NCBI RefSeq assembly: GCF_014656355.1
Contig: NZ_BNCG01000003.1
Coordinates: 1 to 64,000 of the forward strand
Reading direction: 5' to 3'
Source: Camelimonas fluminis
GTDB lineage: Bacteria > Pseudomonadota > Alphaproteobacteria > Rhizobiales > Beijerinckiaceae
Length of the DNA stretch: 64,000 nt
In this document: positions 9,953-18,086 of the stretch, one piece after another
How the letters are laid out: each line of letters starts with the position of its first letter
How positions within the stretch are numbered: position 1 is the stretch's first letter
Program-made: the position numbers and the translations under genes
Notes under the pieces: model-generated
Told to the model about the DNA's origin: nothing
Seen by the model: the letters and a program-made list of their open reading frames with translations, nothing else
The model's database searches: none

Positions 9953-9990
9953 ACAGAATCCGGTTCAGCATGAACGGAATTTACTCCAAT
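9953..9990 (+). repeat. degenerate copy of the 31872-31907 palindromic repeat
   Basis: The segment containing AGAATCCGGTTCAGCATGAA then CGGAATTT closely resembles the perfect hairpin repeat at 31872-31907, whose arms flank CTTCAGTATGAA. Here the arms have diverged. It sits directly before the 194-residue gene. Confidence 0.55.
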
Positions 9991-10008
9991 ACATATGACG
10001 AGGAAATC

Positions 10009-10593
10009 ATGCCAGTTATTACATCAAATGCTAATGACGAAAATGAATTTCTACTGAATTTACCTCAAGGATCGACACTTGAATACATCAGTGGAAGTTT
10101 CTACGACGGCAGCGGGGATAGCCCGGATGTGCCGATTTCTGCGCAAGACGGCAGCGGAACCTTCACAATCGTTGTCGACGTCGACCGGAGTGGGTCCTCC
10201 GACGCGGCCAATTCCTTCGTCGACACGTGCGGGGGAGAAGACCATGTCTTCTCCCCCTTCGCCGATAAAAACACACCGCGCCCCGACAAACTCAATTTCT
10301 ACTTCGGGCTGACCGTGACATTTGGTGGAGACGTCGCCAAAACCGGAGTTGTCACATCAAAGATCAATATTTATGTTGGCGAGGGAAAGCAGGGAGGCGG
10401 CCACAACAACTGGTGGATGGGCTACACGAACCTCAATCAGGATGGCCTGTCCTACAATCAGGCCAATCTGCCAGTTCCCAACAGCGTAACCTGCACGAAT
10501 GTGTCAGAAACCTTGTATCTGGCCGAACAACTGGCGGGCTCTGGCGACGTTAACCAGTACAAGATCCGTCTCAACGGATATAGAACGTCCTGA
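10009..10593 (+). CDS. hypothetical 194-residue protein
   Basis: Not recognised. It is acidic and Gly/Asn/Ser-rich with alternating short hydrophobic stretches (FLLNLPQGSTLEYISGSF, KLNFYFGLTVTFGG), suggesting a compact beta fold. It has no signal peptide. The frame is open upstream to 9820, but the ATG at 10009 is chosen because GAGGAA lies 4 bases before it and the DNA turns AT-rich and coding-like there. It follows the 967-residue gene by 157 bases on the same strand and closes the island. The motif GEGKQGGGHNNWWMGYTNLN is distinctive and would make a good search seed. It could be a lectin-like, chaperone or immunity partner of the island proteins; nothing in the sequence decides this. Confidence 0.6.
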   Translation: MPVITSNANDENEFLLNLPQGSTLEYISGSFYDGSGDSPDVPISAQDGSGTFTIVVDVDRSGSSDAANSFVDTCGGEDHVFSPFADKNTPRPDKLNFYFGLTVTFGGDVAKTGVVTSKINIYVGEGKQGGGHNNWWMGYTNLNQDGLSYNQANLPVPNSVTCTNVSETLYLAEQLAGSGDVNQYKIRLNGYRTS

Positions 10594-10698
10594 ACCTGGC
10601 AAACGCGACCAGGATGGATGGCGAAGCGCACGGCGTCAGATTCTGGCGGCGCAGCGCATGTCCGCGAGGACCAGCGTCAGATTGATATGAGAACTGCA

Positions 10699-10728
10699 GA
10701 TCGCGGACGCCTCGGCATCTCCGCGATC
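10699..10728. repeat. inverted repeat (stem-loop) after the island
   Basis: Perfect 9-bp arms GATCGCGGA (10699-10707) and TCCGCGATC (10720-10728) flank a 12-base loop. There is no T-run, so it is a weak terminator candidate for the 194-residue gene or simply a repeat marking the island edge. Confidence 0.4.
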
Positions 10729-10762
10729 CGCCATGAGAATGCAGCGGCGACCTGAAGCATCC

Positions 10763-10811
10763 GGCGCATTTTACTCACGCGAAATGGGCTCAACTTTTCT
10801 CGAAGTTGCTA
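10763..10811 (+). repeat. degenerate palindromic intergenic repeat
   Basis: The sequence starting GGCGCATTTTACTCACGCGA and continuing through CAACTTTTCTCGAA matches most positions of the perfect palindromic element at 25082-25131. It overlaps the last codons of the exonuclease gene on the minus strand. Confidence 0.6.
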
Positions 10812-11882
10812 ACCTGAGCGAAACCGGTCGTGAGCGCTCAGAACCTGGCGATACGGCGAGGCCTCCGGCCACTGGTAAATCTCGTCCCGCAGGAAGCGCA
10901 ACTCCTCCTCGCTGGCCTCTTCCGGCACTTCGGTCCACCACGCCTTGGGACGGCCGTCGGAGCCATCGGACCAGCGGTAGCCGCGCGCTTTCAGCTGGTC
11001 CTTCATGTCGAAGGGGCTGCGCTCCGCCCAGATGCGCACGGTGATGCGCTGGCTGGCGGCGAGCAGCGCGGCGAAAGGCGTCTGCACGGCTGGCGTTGCT
11101 GTCCCGTCGGGAGCATTTTCCTCCCCATCCTCACGGGAGCGGACGGGCCTGGCCAGCACTTCCAGCAGGGCGTGACAGTCATCGACGGCCCGATGGCCCT
11201 CATGAAACAGGCCCGCCTGGCCGACCAGATAACCCAGCTTGTTGCCTTCGAAGCCATAAGCCCGCCAGGGGATCTCCTTCACCGAACAGGCCCATGCCCT
11301 GGCCGCGAACACGGGCGACAAGCCTTCGCAGAACGGCCGGTCGAATGCAGCGTTATGGGCGATGACCAGATCCGCAGGCTCCAGCAGCGCCGCCAGCGCG
11401 GCTTCGTCGATGCGCTGGCCGGCGACCATGGCGTCGGTGATGCCGGTGAGGCGGGTGATCTCCGACGGGATCGGTCGCGACGGCTCCTGAAGCGCGCCAT
11501 AGACGCCGACCACGTCGCCAATGGCGCCGTCGTTGCCATAGGTGAAGGCCACGGCGCCGATCTCGATCACCTCATCTGCTTCATGACGCAGACCGGTCGT
11601 CTCGGTGTCGACGATCACCGCGAGGCGCGGCAGGGGGCTGAGAGCCCGGTCGATCACCGGGCGCGGCTGCAGGCGGCGCAGAATGCGATAGTCGCCGGTC
11701 TGCTCCAGCGCCTGCGCCATGGCTTCGGAGGACACGCCGCCGGCAGGCGCGGCGGCTGCGTCTGCCGGCGCGGCGATCGGGGGCGCAACGGCGCGACGGC
11801 GGGATTTGGGCGCGGCGCGCGGCGTTTCCCGAAAGCCGGGATCATCATCGAACAGGTCGAACTGGCGCGCGGCGTTGCTCAT
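10809..11882 (-). CDS. 3'-5' exonuclease, DnaQ/DNA polymerase III epsilon-like
   Basis: DEDDh-family 3'-5' exonuclease (357 residues from the chosen start). Exo I is at VDTETTG, Exo II at AHNAAFDRPF and Exo III at HRAVDDC, so the metal-binding acidic residues and the catalytic His are present. A Lys/Arg/Ala/Pro-rich linker of about 85 residues precedes the catalytic domain. An additional C-terminal segment (ARGYRWSDG, AWWTEV) resembles a small domain attached to several alphaproteobacterial exonucleases. The ATG at 11882 has GGTGGAG upstream; the frame is open further, to 11975, but without a site. It probably works in repair rather than as the replicative epsilon subunit, because the N-terminal extension and C-terminal domain are not typical of DnaQ. 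It lies downstream of, and on the same strand as, the helicase/PdeM pair. Confidence 0.88.
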   Translation of the reverse strand: MSNAARQFDLFDDDPGFRETPRAAPKSRRRAVAPPIAAPADAAAAPAGGVSSEAMAQALEQTGDYRILRRLQPRPVIDRALSPLPRLAVIVDTETTGLRHEADEVIEIGAVAFTYGNDGAIGDVVGVYGALQEPSRPIPSEITRLTGITDAMVAGQRIDEAALAALLEPADLVIAHNAAFDRPFCEGLSPVFAARAWACSVKEIPWRAYGFEGNKLGYLVGQAGLFHEGHRAVDDCHALLEVLARPVRSREDGEENAPDGTATPAVQTPFAALLAASQRITVRIWAERSPFDMKDQLKARGYRWSDGSDGRPKAWWTEVPEEASEEELRFLRDEIYQWPEASPYRQVLSAHDRFRSG

Positions 11883-11980
11883 TCGATTCTCCACCTGGGT
11901 GTTTTGCCAGGTATTTCTGCAAAGCAGACGCCCCCTCACGCAAGGGAAAACGCATCCGGCGGATTGATGGCGCAAGACCC

Positions 11981-12045
11981 GGATTCAAGGGCCTGGGTTC
12001 AGGGCCCGAATTCAGGGCCCCGGGTTCAGGGGCTCCGGTTCAATG
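11981..12045. repeat. short tandem array, about 14-bp unit, five copies
   Basis: Five imperfect copies of a unit like GGTTCAGGGCCC: the TTCA cores start at 11984, 11998, 12011, 12025 and 12039, a spacing of 13 to 14 bases. The array lies between the exonuclease and PdeM genes and contains no gene. Confidence 0.65.
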
Positions 12046-12117
12046 CCGCCGGATAGCCCGCGCTCCCCCCTCGCGAACAGTAGCGTCCGGTTCCCCTCAA
12101 CATGCTTCCAACCCTTC

Positions 12118-12867
12118 TCAGTCAGGCAACAACAGGGAGGCGTGGGCGGCAAACACCCGCTGCTCACCCAGAATACGCACGGCGAGCCCGTTCGGGAACA
12201 GCGGCGCAAAGGCAACGTCGCGCACATTGAGGCCGCCGGCATAGGCGCCGAAGGCCGGCAGGATGCAGCGGCGCCCGCCAAGCGCGAAGCAGCGCCGGCG
12301 CAGCGACCGGCCGCGCACCCGCAGGCGGGCAACCGGATGCAGGTGGCCGCACAGTTCAACGCCGTCCGCCTCGGCCAGCGCAACTTCCGGCGCATGGCGG
12401 AAGGTGACGCCGCCATGGCGAAACACATCGGCCGAGGCGCCGCCCAGCTCCGGTGGAATATCCGGATCGTGATTGCCGGTCACCCATAGCCAGTCGCGGC
12501 CCTGTCGCAGACCGGCGAGCAGCGCCCGGTCCTGCGGATCAAGCCGTGAGGGGCCGCCGACATCGTGAAAACTGTCGCCGAGCGCGATCACCGTCCGGGG
12601 TTGTAGCCGGTCGATCACCGCGGCCAGCCGGCGCAGGGTGGCGCGCGTATCCCAGGGCGGCAGCAGCACGCCGCGCGCCGCAAAGGCCGAGCCCTTCTCC
12701 AGATGCAGATCGGCGACGACCAGCAGCCGCGCCTGCGGCTCAAACAGCACGCCGGAGGGATCGGCGAGGAACAGCGTCGCGCCGAGGCGCACGAAGGCGG
12801 CGCCAACATCGCCCGCCGGGGCGGCGATGACCGGCGCATCTGCGGTGGGGGGCTCCTTTTCAGACAC
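12118..12867 (-). CDS. pdeM: ligase-associated metallophosphoesterase PdeM
   Basis: Calcineurin-like metallophosphoesterase of the ligase-associated DNA damage response type. The dinuclear-metal motifs appear in order: DLHLEKG (D-x-H), ALGDSFHD (GD), TGNHD (GNHD) and CGHLHP (GHxH). The start is uncertain. A GTG at 12867 gives 249 residues, near the family length, and overlaps nothing but the upstream stop region. A TTG at 12894 has GGAAGG upstream and would overlap the helicase end by about 20 bases. Either way it is coupled to the helicase gene just upstream on the same strand. The family is expected to act as a nuclease/phosphoesterase in DNA end repair together with an ATP-dependent ligase, exonuclease and Lhr-like helicase; the ligase is not in this window. 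Confidence 0.88.
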   Translation of the reverse strand: MSEKEPPTADAPVIAAPAGDVGAAFVRLGATLFLADPSGVLFEPQARLLVVADLHLEKGSAFAARGVLLPPWDTRATLRRLAAVIDRLQPRTVIALGDSFHDVGGPSRLDPQDRALLAGLRQGRDWLWVTGNHDPDIPPELGGASADVFRHGGVTFRHAPEVALAEADGVELCGHLHPVARLRVRGRSLRRRCFALGGRRCILPAFGAYAGGLNVRDVAFAPLFPNGLAVRILGEQRVFAAHASLLLPD

Positions 12868-12874
12868 GAGTTTC

Positions 12875-15499
12875 TCAGGCAAGAGCTTCGTCAACCAGCG
12901 CGCCTTCCGCTTCGGCCAGCAGGGCGTCAGCGTCGCCCGGCGTCGATTCGCGGCCAATTTCCAGCACAAGCGCGATGGACAGGGGCGAAATCCGCTCGAG
13001 CGGCTGCCAGACCACGCGTCCGCGAATACGCGCCAGCATATCGGCGAGGCGCTTCAGATCAAGCAGGCCGGAAGCGGCGTCGCGCCGCGCCGCGCGCAGC
13101 AGCACATGGTCGGGCTCGTGGCGGCGCAGCACGTCGTAGATGAGGTCGGTGGAGATGGTGACCTGGCGGCCGGTTTTGGCGGCCATGCCGGGATGTCGAC
13201 GTTCGATGAGTCCGGCGATGATGGCGCAGTGGCGGAAGGTGCGCTTCATCAGCGCCGATTCATCCAGCCATTCCTCAAGGTCATCGCCCAGCATGTCCTC
13301 GCTGAACAGGTCGTCCAGCGCCAGGCGCGGCGCGCCGGACGCGCCGGTGGCGAAGGCCGCGCCCAGATCCCCCGCCGCCCAGACGGCGACGCCATAATCG
13401 TTGGCGACGAAGCCGAGCGGGCGCAGGCGGGCGCGCTCCAGCCGTCGGGTGAGCAGCATGCCGAGGGTCTGGTGGGCGAGCCGCCCCTCAAACGGCCAGA
13501 CCGCCAGATAGTGACGTCCGGCGTGAGGAAAGGTTTCCGCCAGCAGTTCGTCCGGCTGCGGCAGGCGCGAGTGCTGCCGCTGCCAGGTCAGCCAGGTTCG
13601 CACTTCCGCCGGCAGAGCCCCCCAGCTGTCAGGATCAGCCAGCAATTGCCGCACCCGGGCGGCGAGAAAAGTGGACAGCGGGAACTTGCCCCCGGCCCAG
13701 GCGGGGATTTTCGGGTCACGCCCGGTCGCCCGCGTCACCAGCGCCTCATTGGCGGCAAGGCCTTCAAAACGTAAAATTTCGCCGGCAAATATAAAAGTGT
13801 CGCCCGGGATCAACTGCTCGACGAAATCCTCCTCCACCTCGCCCAGCATGCGGCCGCCCATCGCCGGGCGCGGCGACAGGCCGGGCTTGCCGTCCGGGCG
13901 GCGGGCCCGCGTCGGGCGCGACAGCCGCACCTTGATCTTCGCCGCCTCGACGATGGTCCCCACGTTCAGCCGGTAGCGCTGGGCGGCGGCGGCGGTGGCG
14001 ATGCGCCACTGGCCAAGGCTGTCGCGGCGGATGCGGGCGAACTGCTCATAGCTGCGCAAGGCGTAGCCGCCGGTGGCGGCGAAGGCCAGAACGTCGTCGA
14101 AATCGGCCCGCGACAGCCCGGCGTAAGGCGCGGCGGAGCTGACTTCGGCGAACAGGCCGTCTTCGGTGAACGGCCCGGCCACGGCCATGCCGAGCACATG
14201 CTGGGCCAGCACGTCGAGCGCGCCAGTGCGCGGGTCCGGCGTATCCTGCGCCGCCTCCTCCACCAGTTCCAGCGCCGCCTCGCATTCCAGCGCCTCGAAC
14301 CGGTTGGAGGGAACCAGCCAGGCCCGCGACGGCTCGTCCAGCCGGTGGTTGGCGCGGCCAATCCGCTGCATCAGCCGGCTGGCGCCCTTCGGCGCGCCGA
14401 GGTTGACGACCAGATCGACATCGCCCCAGTCGACGCCCAGATCGAGCGTCGCGGTGCACACCACCGCGCGCAGGCGGCCGTCGACCATCGCCGCCTCCAC
14501 CCGGCGACGCTGGGTGGCGTCGAGCGAACCGTGATGCAGGGCAATGGGCAGCGTATCCTCGTTCAGCCGCCACAGCTCCTGAAAGGTGAACTCGGCCTGC
14601 AGGCGCGTATTGACGAACACCAGCGTCAGGCGATGGCCGCGGATCGCCTCGTAGACCTCCGGCATCGCCCAGGCGGTGGTGTGGCCAGCGATCGGCAGTT
14701 CACGTTTCCCGCCCAGAATGGCGATCTGCGGGCGGGCGCCGCCCTCCATGCGCACGATATCGACCGGGGGCGCCGCCGGGCCGACGCCGGACAGGTAGGT
14801 GGCCAGCGCCTGCGGTTCGCGCACCGTCGCCGAAAGGCCGGTGATGGAGAGGCCGGGCGCCAGCCGGCGCAGGCGCGCCAGGTCCAGCGCCAGCAAATCT
14901 CCGCGTTTCGAGGTCACCAGCGCATGCAGTTCATCCAGCACGACGCGGCGCAGGGAGCCAAACAGCTTTTCCGAATCCGGATGGGCCAGCATCAGCGCCA
15001 GTTGCTCGGGCGTGGTCATCAGGATGTGCGGCGGCCGGCGCATCTGGCGGGCGCGTTTGTGCGGCGGCGTATCGCCAGTGCGGGTCTCGACGCGGACGTC
15101 GAGGTTCATCCCCGCCACCGGCGTTTCCAGATTGCGGGCGACGTCGACCGCCAGCGCCTTCAGCGGCGAAATGTACAGGGTGTGCAGGGCGTCGGCGCCC
15201 TGATCGGGACGCCCGGCCAGTTCAACCAGCGAAGGCAGAAAGCCGGCGAGGGTTTTGCCGGCTCCGGTGGGCGCGACCAGCAGGGTGGAGCGGCCAGCCA
15301 GCGCCAGATCAAGCAACAGCAACTGGTGGGGCCGGGGCCGCCAGCCCCGGGCCGCGAACCAACCGGCGAAGGCGTCCGGCAACAGGTCGGGACGCGATGC
15401 CGGCGTTGTGGCGTCGACGTCGAGCGCGAACAGCCGGCCCTCGCCGTCCGCGGCCAGGCGGTGCGCGCCATCACGCCTGTTCGCCGGTCGCTTTGGCAT
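12875..15499 (-). CDS. ligase-associated DEXH-box helicase (Lhr-like)
   Basis: Superfamily 2 helicase of the Lhr-core type (874 residues), which unwinds DNA or RNA:DNA duplexes in DNA repair. Motif I is APTGAGKT, motif II DELH (a DEVH-type box), motif III LSATV, and motif VI QRIGRANHR. The winged-helix and Lhr-core C-terminal regions follow (for example AVWPFEGRLAHQTLG and LIYDVLRRHEPDHVL). The frame is open to 15604, but the ATG at 15499 is chosen because GGGAG lies 5 bases upstream and the extra residues are encoded by an intergenic repeat. The gene runs into pdeM, the standard neighbour in ligase-associated repair cassettes. The length fits the family. Confidence 0.92.
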   Translation of the reverse strand: MPKRPANRRDGAHRLAADGEGRLFALDVDATTPASRPDLLPDAFAGWFAARGWRPRPHQLLLLDLALAGRSTLLVAPTGAGKTLAGFLPSLVELAGRPDQGADALHTLYISPLKALAVDVARNLETPVAGMNLDVRVETRTGDTPPHKRARQMRRPPHILMTTPEQLALMLAHPDSEKLFGSLRRVVLDELHALVTSKRGDLLALDLARLRRLAPGLSITGLSATVREPQALATYLSGVGPAAPPVDIVRMEGGARPQIAILGGKRELPIAGHTTAWAMPEVYEAIRGHRLTLVFVNTRLQAEFTFQELWRLNEDTLPIALHHGSLDATQRRRVEAAMVDGRLRAVVCTATLDLGVDWGDVDLVVNLGAPKGASRLMQRIGRANHRLDEPSRAWLVPSNRFEALECEAALELVEEAAQDTPDPRTGALDVLAQHVLGMAVAGPFTEDGLFAEVSSAAPYAGLSRADFDDVLAFAATGGYALRSYEQFARIRRDSLGQWRIATAAAAQRYRLNVGTIVEAAKIKVRLSRPTRARRPDGKPGLSPRPAMGGRMLGEVEEDFVEQLIPGDTFIFAGEILRFEGLAANEALVTRATGRDPKIPAWAGGKFPLSTFLAARVRQLLADPDSWGALPAEVRTWLTWQRQHSRLPQPDELLAETFPHAGRHYLAVWPFEGRLAHQTLGMLLTRRLERARLRPLGFVANDYGVAVWAAGDLGAAFATGASGAPRLALDDLFSEDMLGDDLEEWLDESALMKRTFRHCAIIAGLIERRHPGMAAKTGRQVTISTDLIYDVLRRHEPDHVLLRAARRDAASGLLDLKRLADMLARIRGRVVWQPLERISPLSIALVLEIGRESTPGDADALLAEAEGALVDEALA

Positions 15500-15864
15500 G
15501 TGCGCTCCCTGCTCGCGCATTTCCGGTGGAATCCGGTTCACGGGAAATGCTCCATCGCCTTGATCAGACGCATTTTTGCGCGTTGGTCGCGCGCTTCTCC
15601 GCATGTAATGCGTATTCCACCTGCCTCGAAAATGTGCGCGCGGGACGGCCTGCCGCGCACCACCGCCTCACAGGTGAAACGCAGCGGGAGCGGCGACGGT
15701 TCACCGCCGCCAGTCAGCTTACGCCGGGCCGCCGCTCCGGCGCAGGCGAATTTTTCTGAAAAATTTTCACGTCCGGCGTGAACCGTCGCGGGCCTCGCAG
15801 CGACCCATGAGCATCAGGGCGCCAGAAACAGCAACCAGCGGCGCCGCAGCAGATGGAGGATGTC
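15500..15864. other. intergenic region with two inverted-repeat elements
   Basis: Divergent gap between the helicase and the His-rich secreted protein. It holds the repeat at 15517-15550 (arms GCATTTCC and GGAAATGC around a GGTTCAC core) and a larger structure at 15693-15789. In the latter, GCGACGGTTCAC and GTGAACCGTCGC arms enclose a near-palindrome AATTTTTC-T-GAAAAATT at 15749-15765. The second may be an operator for the His-rich gene; no gene is visible. Confidence 0.5.
15517..15550. repeat. palindromic intergenic repeat
   Basis: Arms GCATTTCC (15517-15524) and GGAAATGC (15543-15550) around a core with GGTG and TTCAC. It belongs to the same family as the elements at 25029-25131 and 43313-43346. 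Confidence 0.6.
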
Positions 15865-16200
15865 ATGAACGTCGCCGCCACCACCCGCAAGGCCGTCATC
15901 GCCGTTGTCGCCGCCGCCATTGGCGGCTTCGCCCTCGCCGCCGCCACGCCAGCCAGCGCCGGCCCGGGCCACGGACATGGACATGGACATGGTCACGGTT
16001 ATGGACACCATCATCGCCACGGGCATGTCTATCGCCCCGGCTATGTCTACGGCGGCGCCGGCCTGATCGGCGGCCTCGCCCTGGGCGCCATTGCCGCCAG
16101 CGCCATGACGGCGGCGCCCGCCTGCTACGTCTCGCGGGAGCCGGTGGTTGATCCGTGGGGCAATGTCATCCGCTACCGCGCCGTGCGGATATGTGAATAA
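15865..16200 (+). CDS. small secreted Gly/His-rich protein
   Basis: 111 residues. A Sec signal peptide (AVIAVVAAAIGGFALAAA, cleavage near PASA-GPG) is followed by a His/Gly tract of GH dipeptides and HHHRHGH, encoded partly by a 6-base tandem repeat (GGACAT). Next come a Tyr/Gly segment, a second hydrophobic stretch (GGLALGAIAASAM) and a Cys-containing tail (ACYVSREPVVDPWGNVIRYR, then AVRIC). The tail type is common in small alphaproteobacterial envelope proteins of unknown role. The His tract suggests metal binding (Ni, Zn or Cu), but that is inference. The start at 15865 is preferred over 15853 because GGAGGATGTC precedes it. A terminator follows directly. Confidence 0.85.
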   Translation: MNVAATTRKAVIAVVAAAIGGFALAAATPASAGPGHGHGHGHGHGYGHHHRHGHVYRPGYVYGGAGLIGGLALGAIAASAMTAAPACYVSREPVVDPWGNVIRYRAVRICE

Positions 16201-16224
16201 GCGGCGGCTGAACCAGCCGTCGGT

Positions 16225-16254
16225 GGCGGGAGGCCATTGGCTTCCCGCCTTTTT
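16225..16254 (+). terminator. Rho-independent terminator
   Basis: GC stem GGCGGGA pairing with TCCCGCC, closed by a short loop and followed by TTTTT. It lies between the convergent His-rich protein and amino-acid permease genes. Confidence 0.8.
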
Positions 16255-16257
16255 GCG

Positions 16258-17757
16258 TCAGCCGCCCTGTCCAGCGGCGAGTGCAGCCGGCGCCACGCCG
16301 TCATGCGTGGCGACTCCAACGCCCGCCAGGTCGTCCTGCGGCTTGCCCGCCCCAAGATGCGAGCGGCGCATGCCGTAGCGAACGTAAACCGCGCCCGCCG
16401 CAACCAGCCACAGACCAAACAGGCCGAGGGTCAATGGCGCGAGGCCCGACAGCAGGTAGAGGCACAATCCGATGCTGGCCAGCGGCGTGAACGGATAGAG
16501 CGGCAGGCGGAAGCTGCGCGGCAGATCCGGCTGGCGCACCCGCAGGGCAATGACGCTGAGCGCGGCCATGACAAAGGCGCCGAGGGTGCCCACCGACACC
16601 ATTTCCGCCAGAATGCCAAGCGGGAAGAAGCCGGACAGCACGGCGCTCAACGCCGCCACCGTCACCGTGTTCAGGGCCGGAACGCCCGTGCGGGCGTCGA
16701 CCCGGCAGAACAGCGGCGGCAGCAAGCCGTCGCGGCTCACCGCGTACAGCACCCGCGTCTGGCTGAACAGCAGCACCAGGGCGATGCTGAAAATGGAGAC
16801 GATGGCGCCGGCGGTCAGCACGATCGACGGCCACCGCGCCTGGGTCACGTTCTGCAGGATCACGGCGAGCCCCGCCGCCTGGCCGGCGAATTCAGACGCC
16901 GGTTGCGCGCCGACCGCGACAATGGCCACCGCCACATACAGGCCGGTGACGACGAAAAAAGCGATCATGGTCGCCAGCGGCAAGGTGCGTCGGGGGTTGA
17001 TCGCCTCCTCGCCGGCCGTGGCGATGCTGTCGATGCCGACATAGGCGAAGAAAATCACCGAGGCCGCCGCGCCGACGCCGGCGACGCCATGCGGCATGAA
17101 CGGCTGCAGATTTTCGACGTTGAACGCGGTGGCGCCCACCGTGATGAACATCACCAGCACGCCGACCTTGACCAGCACCATGATGGCGTTGACCGTCGCC
17201 GACTCCCGCGCGCCCCGCAACAGCAGCAGGCAGGCCATTCCGATCAGGGTGACCGCTGGCAAATTGACCAGACCGCCCTGGGCCGGCGGCGCCGAGAGGA
17301 TATGCGGCAGGCTCCAGCCGAACAGATATTCGCCCATCTGGTTCAGATACTGCCCCCAGGTCACGGCGATGGCCGATGTGGCGACGCCATATTCAAGCAG
17401 CAGGCAACTGGCCACCAGAAACGCCGCGGCCTCGCCGAGCGCCGCATAAGCGGCGGAATAGGCCGAGCCGGCGGTCGGCAGCGCCGACACCAGTTCGGCG
17501 TAACACAACGCGCTGAGCGCCGCCGCGAGACCGGCGAGAATGAACGCCAGCACCACCGCAGGCCCGGCCAGCGGCGTCGCCACCCCAAAGATAAAGAAAA
17601 TTCCGGTGCCAATCGTGCTGCTGACCCCGATCAGCGCCAGACGCGTCACGCCTAGCGACCGTTTCAGCCCCGCCCCCTCTCCGGACTCAGCCACCGCCCG
17701 GAGTGCGTCAATACTTTTGCGGCGCAGCATCTGCTGGGCGTATTCCGACAATGCCAT
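16258..17757 (-). CDS. APC-family amino-acid permease
   Basis: Inner-membrane amino-acid transporter of the APC superfamily, cationic amino-acid transporter (CAT/YfnA-like) type; 499 residues with about 12 to 13 hydrophobic segments. The first helix carries the family's unwound substrate-site motif, GVSSTIGTGIFFIFG. Other hallmarks are AGLAAALSALCYAEL (helix 2) and FFAYVGIDSIATAGEE (helix 6 region). The substrate is probably basic or broad-range amino acids, driven by proton or substrate exchange; the sequence does not decide which. The ATG at 17757 has AGGAGGG 6 bases upstream, so the longer frame to 17799 is not used. It is convergent with the His-rich protein gene. Confidence 0.9.
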   Translation of the reverse strand: MALSEYAQQMLRRKSIDALRAVAESGEGAGLKRSLGVTRLALIGVSSTIGTGIFFIFGVATPLAGPAVVLAFILAGLAAALSALCYAELVSALPTAGSAYSAAYAALGEAAAFLVASCLLLEYGVATSAIAVTWGQYLNQMGEYLFGWSLPHILSAPPAQGGLVNLPAVTLIGMACLLLLRGARESATVNAIMVLVKVGVLVMFITVGATAFNVENLQPFMPHGVAGVGAAASVIFFAYVGIDSIATAGEEAINPRRTLPLATMIAFFVVTGLYVAVAIVAVGAQPASEFAGQAAGLAVILQNVTQARWPSIVLTAGAIVSIFSIALVLLFSQTRVLYAVSRDGLLPPLFCRVDARTGVPALNTVTVAALSAVLSGFFPLGILAEMVSVGTLGAFVMAALSVIALRVRQPDLPRSFRLPLYPFTPLASIGLCLYLLSGLAPLTLGLFGLWLVAAGAVYVRYGMRRSHLGAGKPQDDLAGVGVATHDGVAPAALAAGQGG

Positions 17758-18086
17758 GCATACCCTCCTGTTGAAGGCGTGTTGCTCCCCCTCCCCCATG
17801 GGATCGCCTCCGGAAGCCGGCCTCAGGCCCGGCTCCGAAAGTCACCCGATCCGTCACGCCCGCAGGGCGTCGGCGAATATCCAGGCCGCCTCAGGCGGCC
17901 CACATTCCGGAAACCTCCACGGCGGCGCTGGAGGCGTTCACAACCAAACTCCGGGCAATGGTCCGATCCCGCTGTCCCGCCGCCAGCGCAGGCTCCGGTC
18001 AACAGGGATCGGAAAGCCGTTCCATCTCCCTGAATTGACGCGCAGGCGACGCGGCGGCCGTCCCGCTGAAAAACGCTCTGACGCCC
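17758..18086. other. intergenic region, no gene seen
   Basis: About 330 bases upstream of the amino-acid permease. It contains the small perfect palindrome CCGCCTCAGGCGG at 17889-17901 and several GC hairpins but no convincing reading frame, riboswitch core or promoter. Confidence 0.4.

Noticed and set aside
12029-12045. GGTTCAAT resembling the T-arm of a tRNA
   Set aside because: It is one unit of the 14-bp tandem array; no acceptor stem or anticodon arm can be drawn.
10830-12056. 408-residue plus-strand frame opposite the exonuclease
   Set aside because: A shadow of the exonuclease gene in GC-rich DNA; no motif or start site.
17758-18086. Possible amino-acid riboswitch upstream of the permease
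   Set aside because: Several GC hairpins are present but no conserved riboswitch core.
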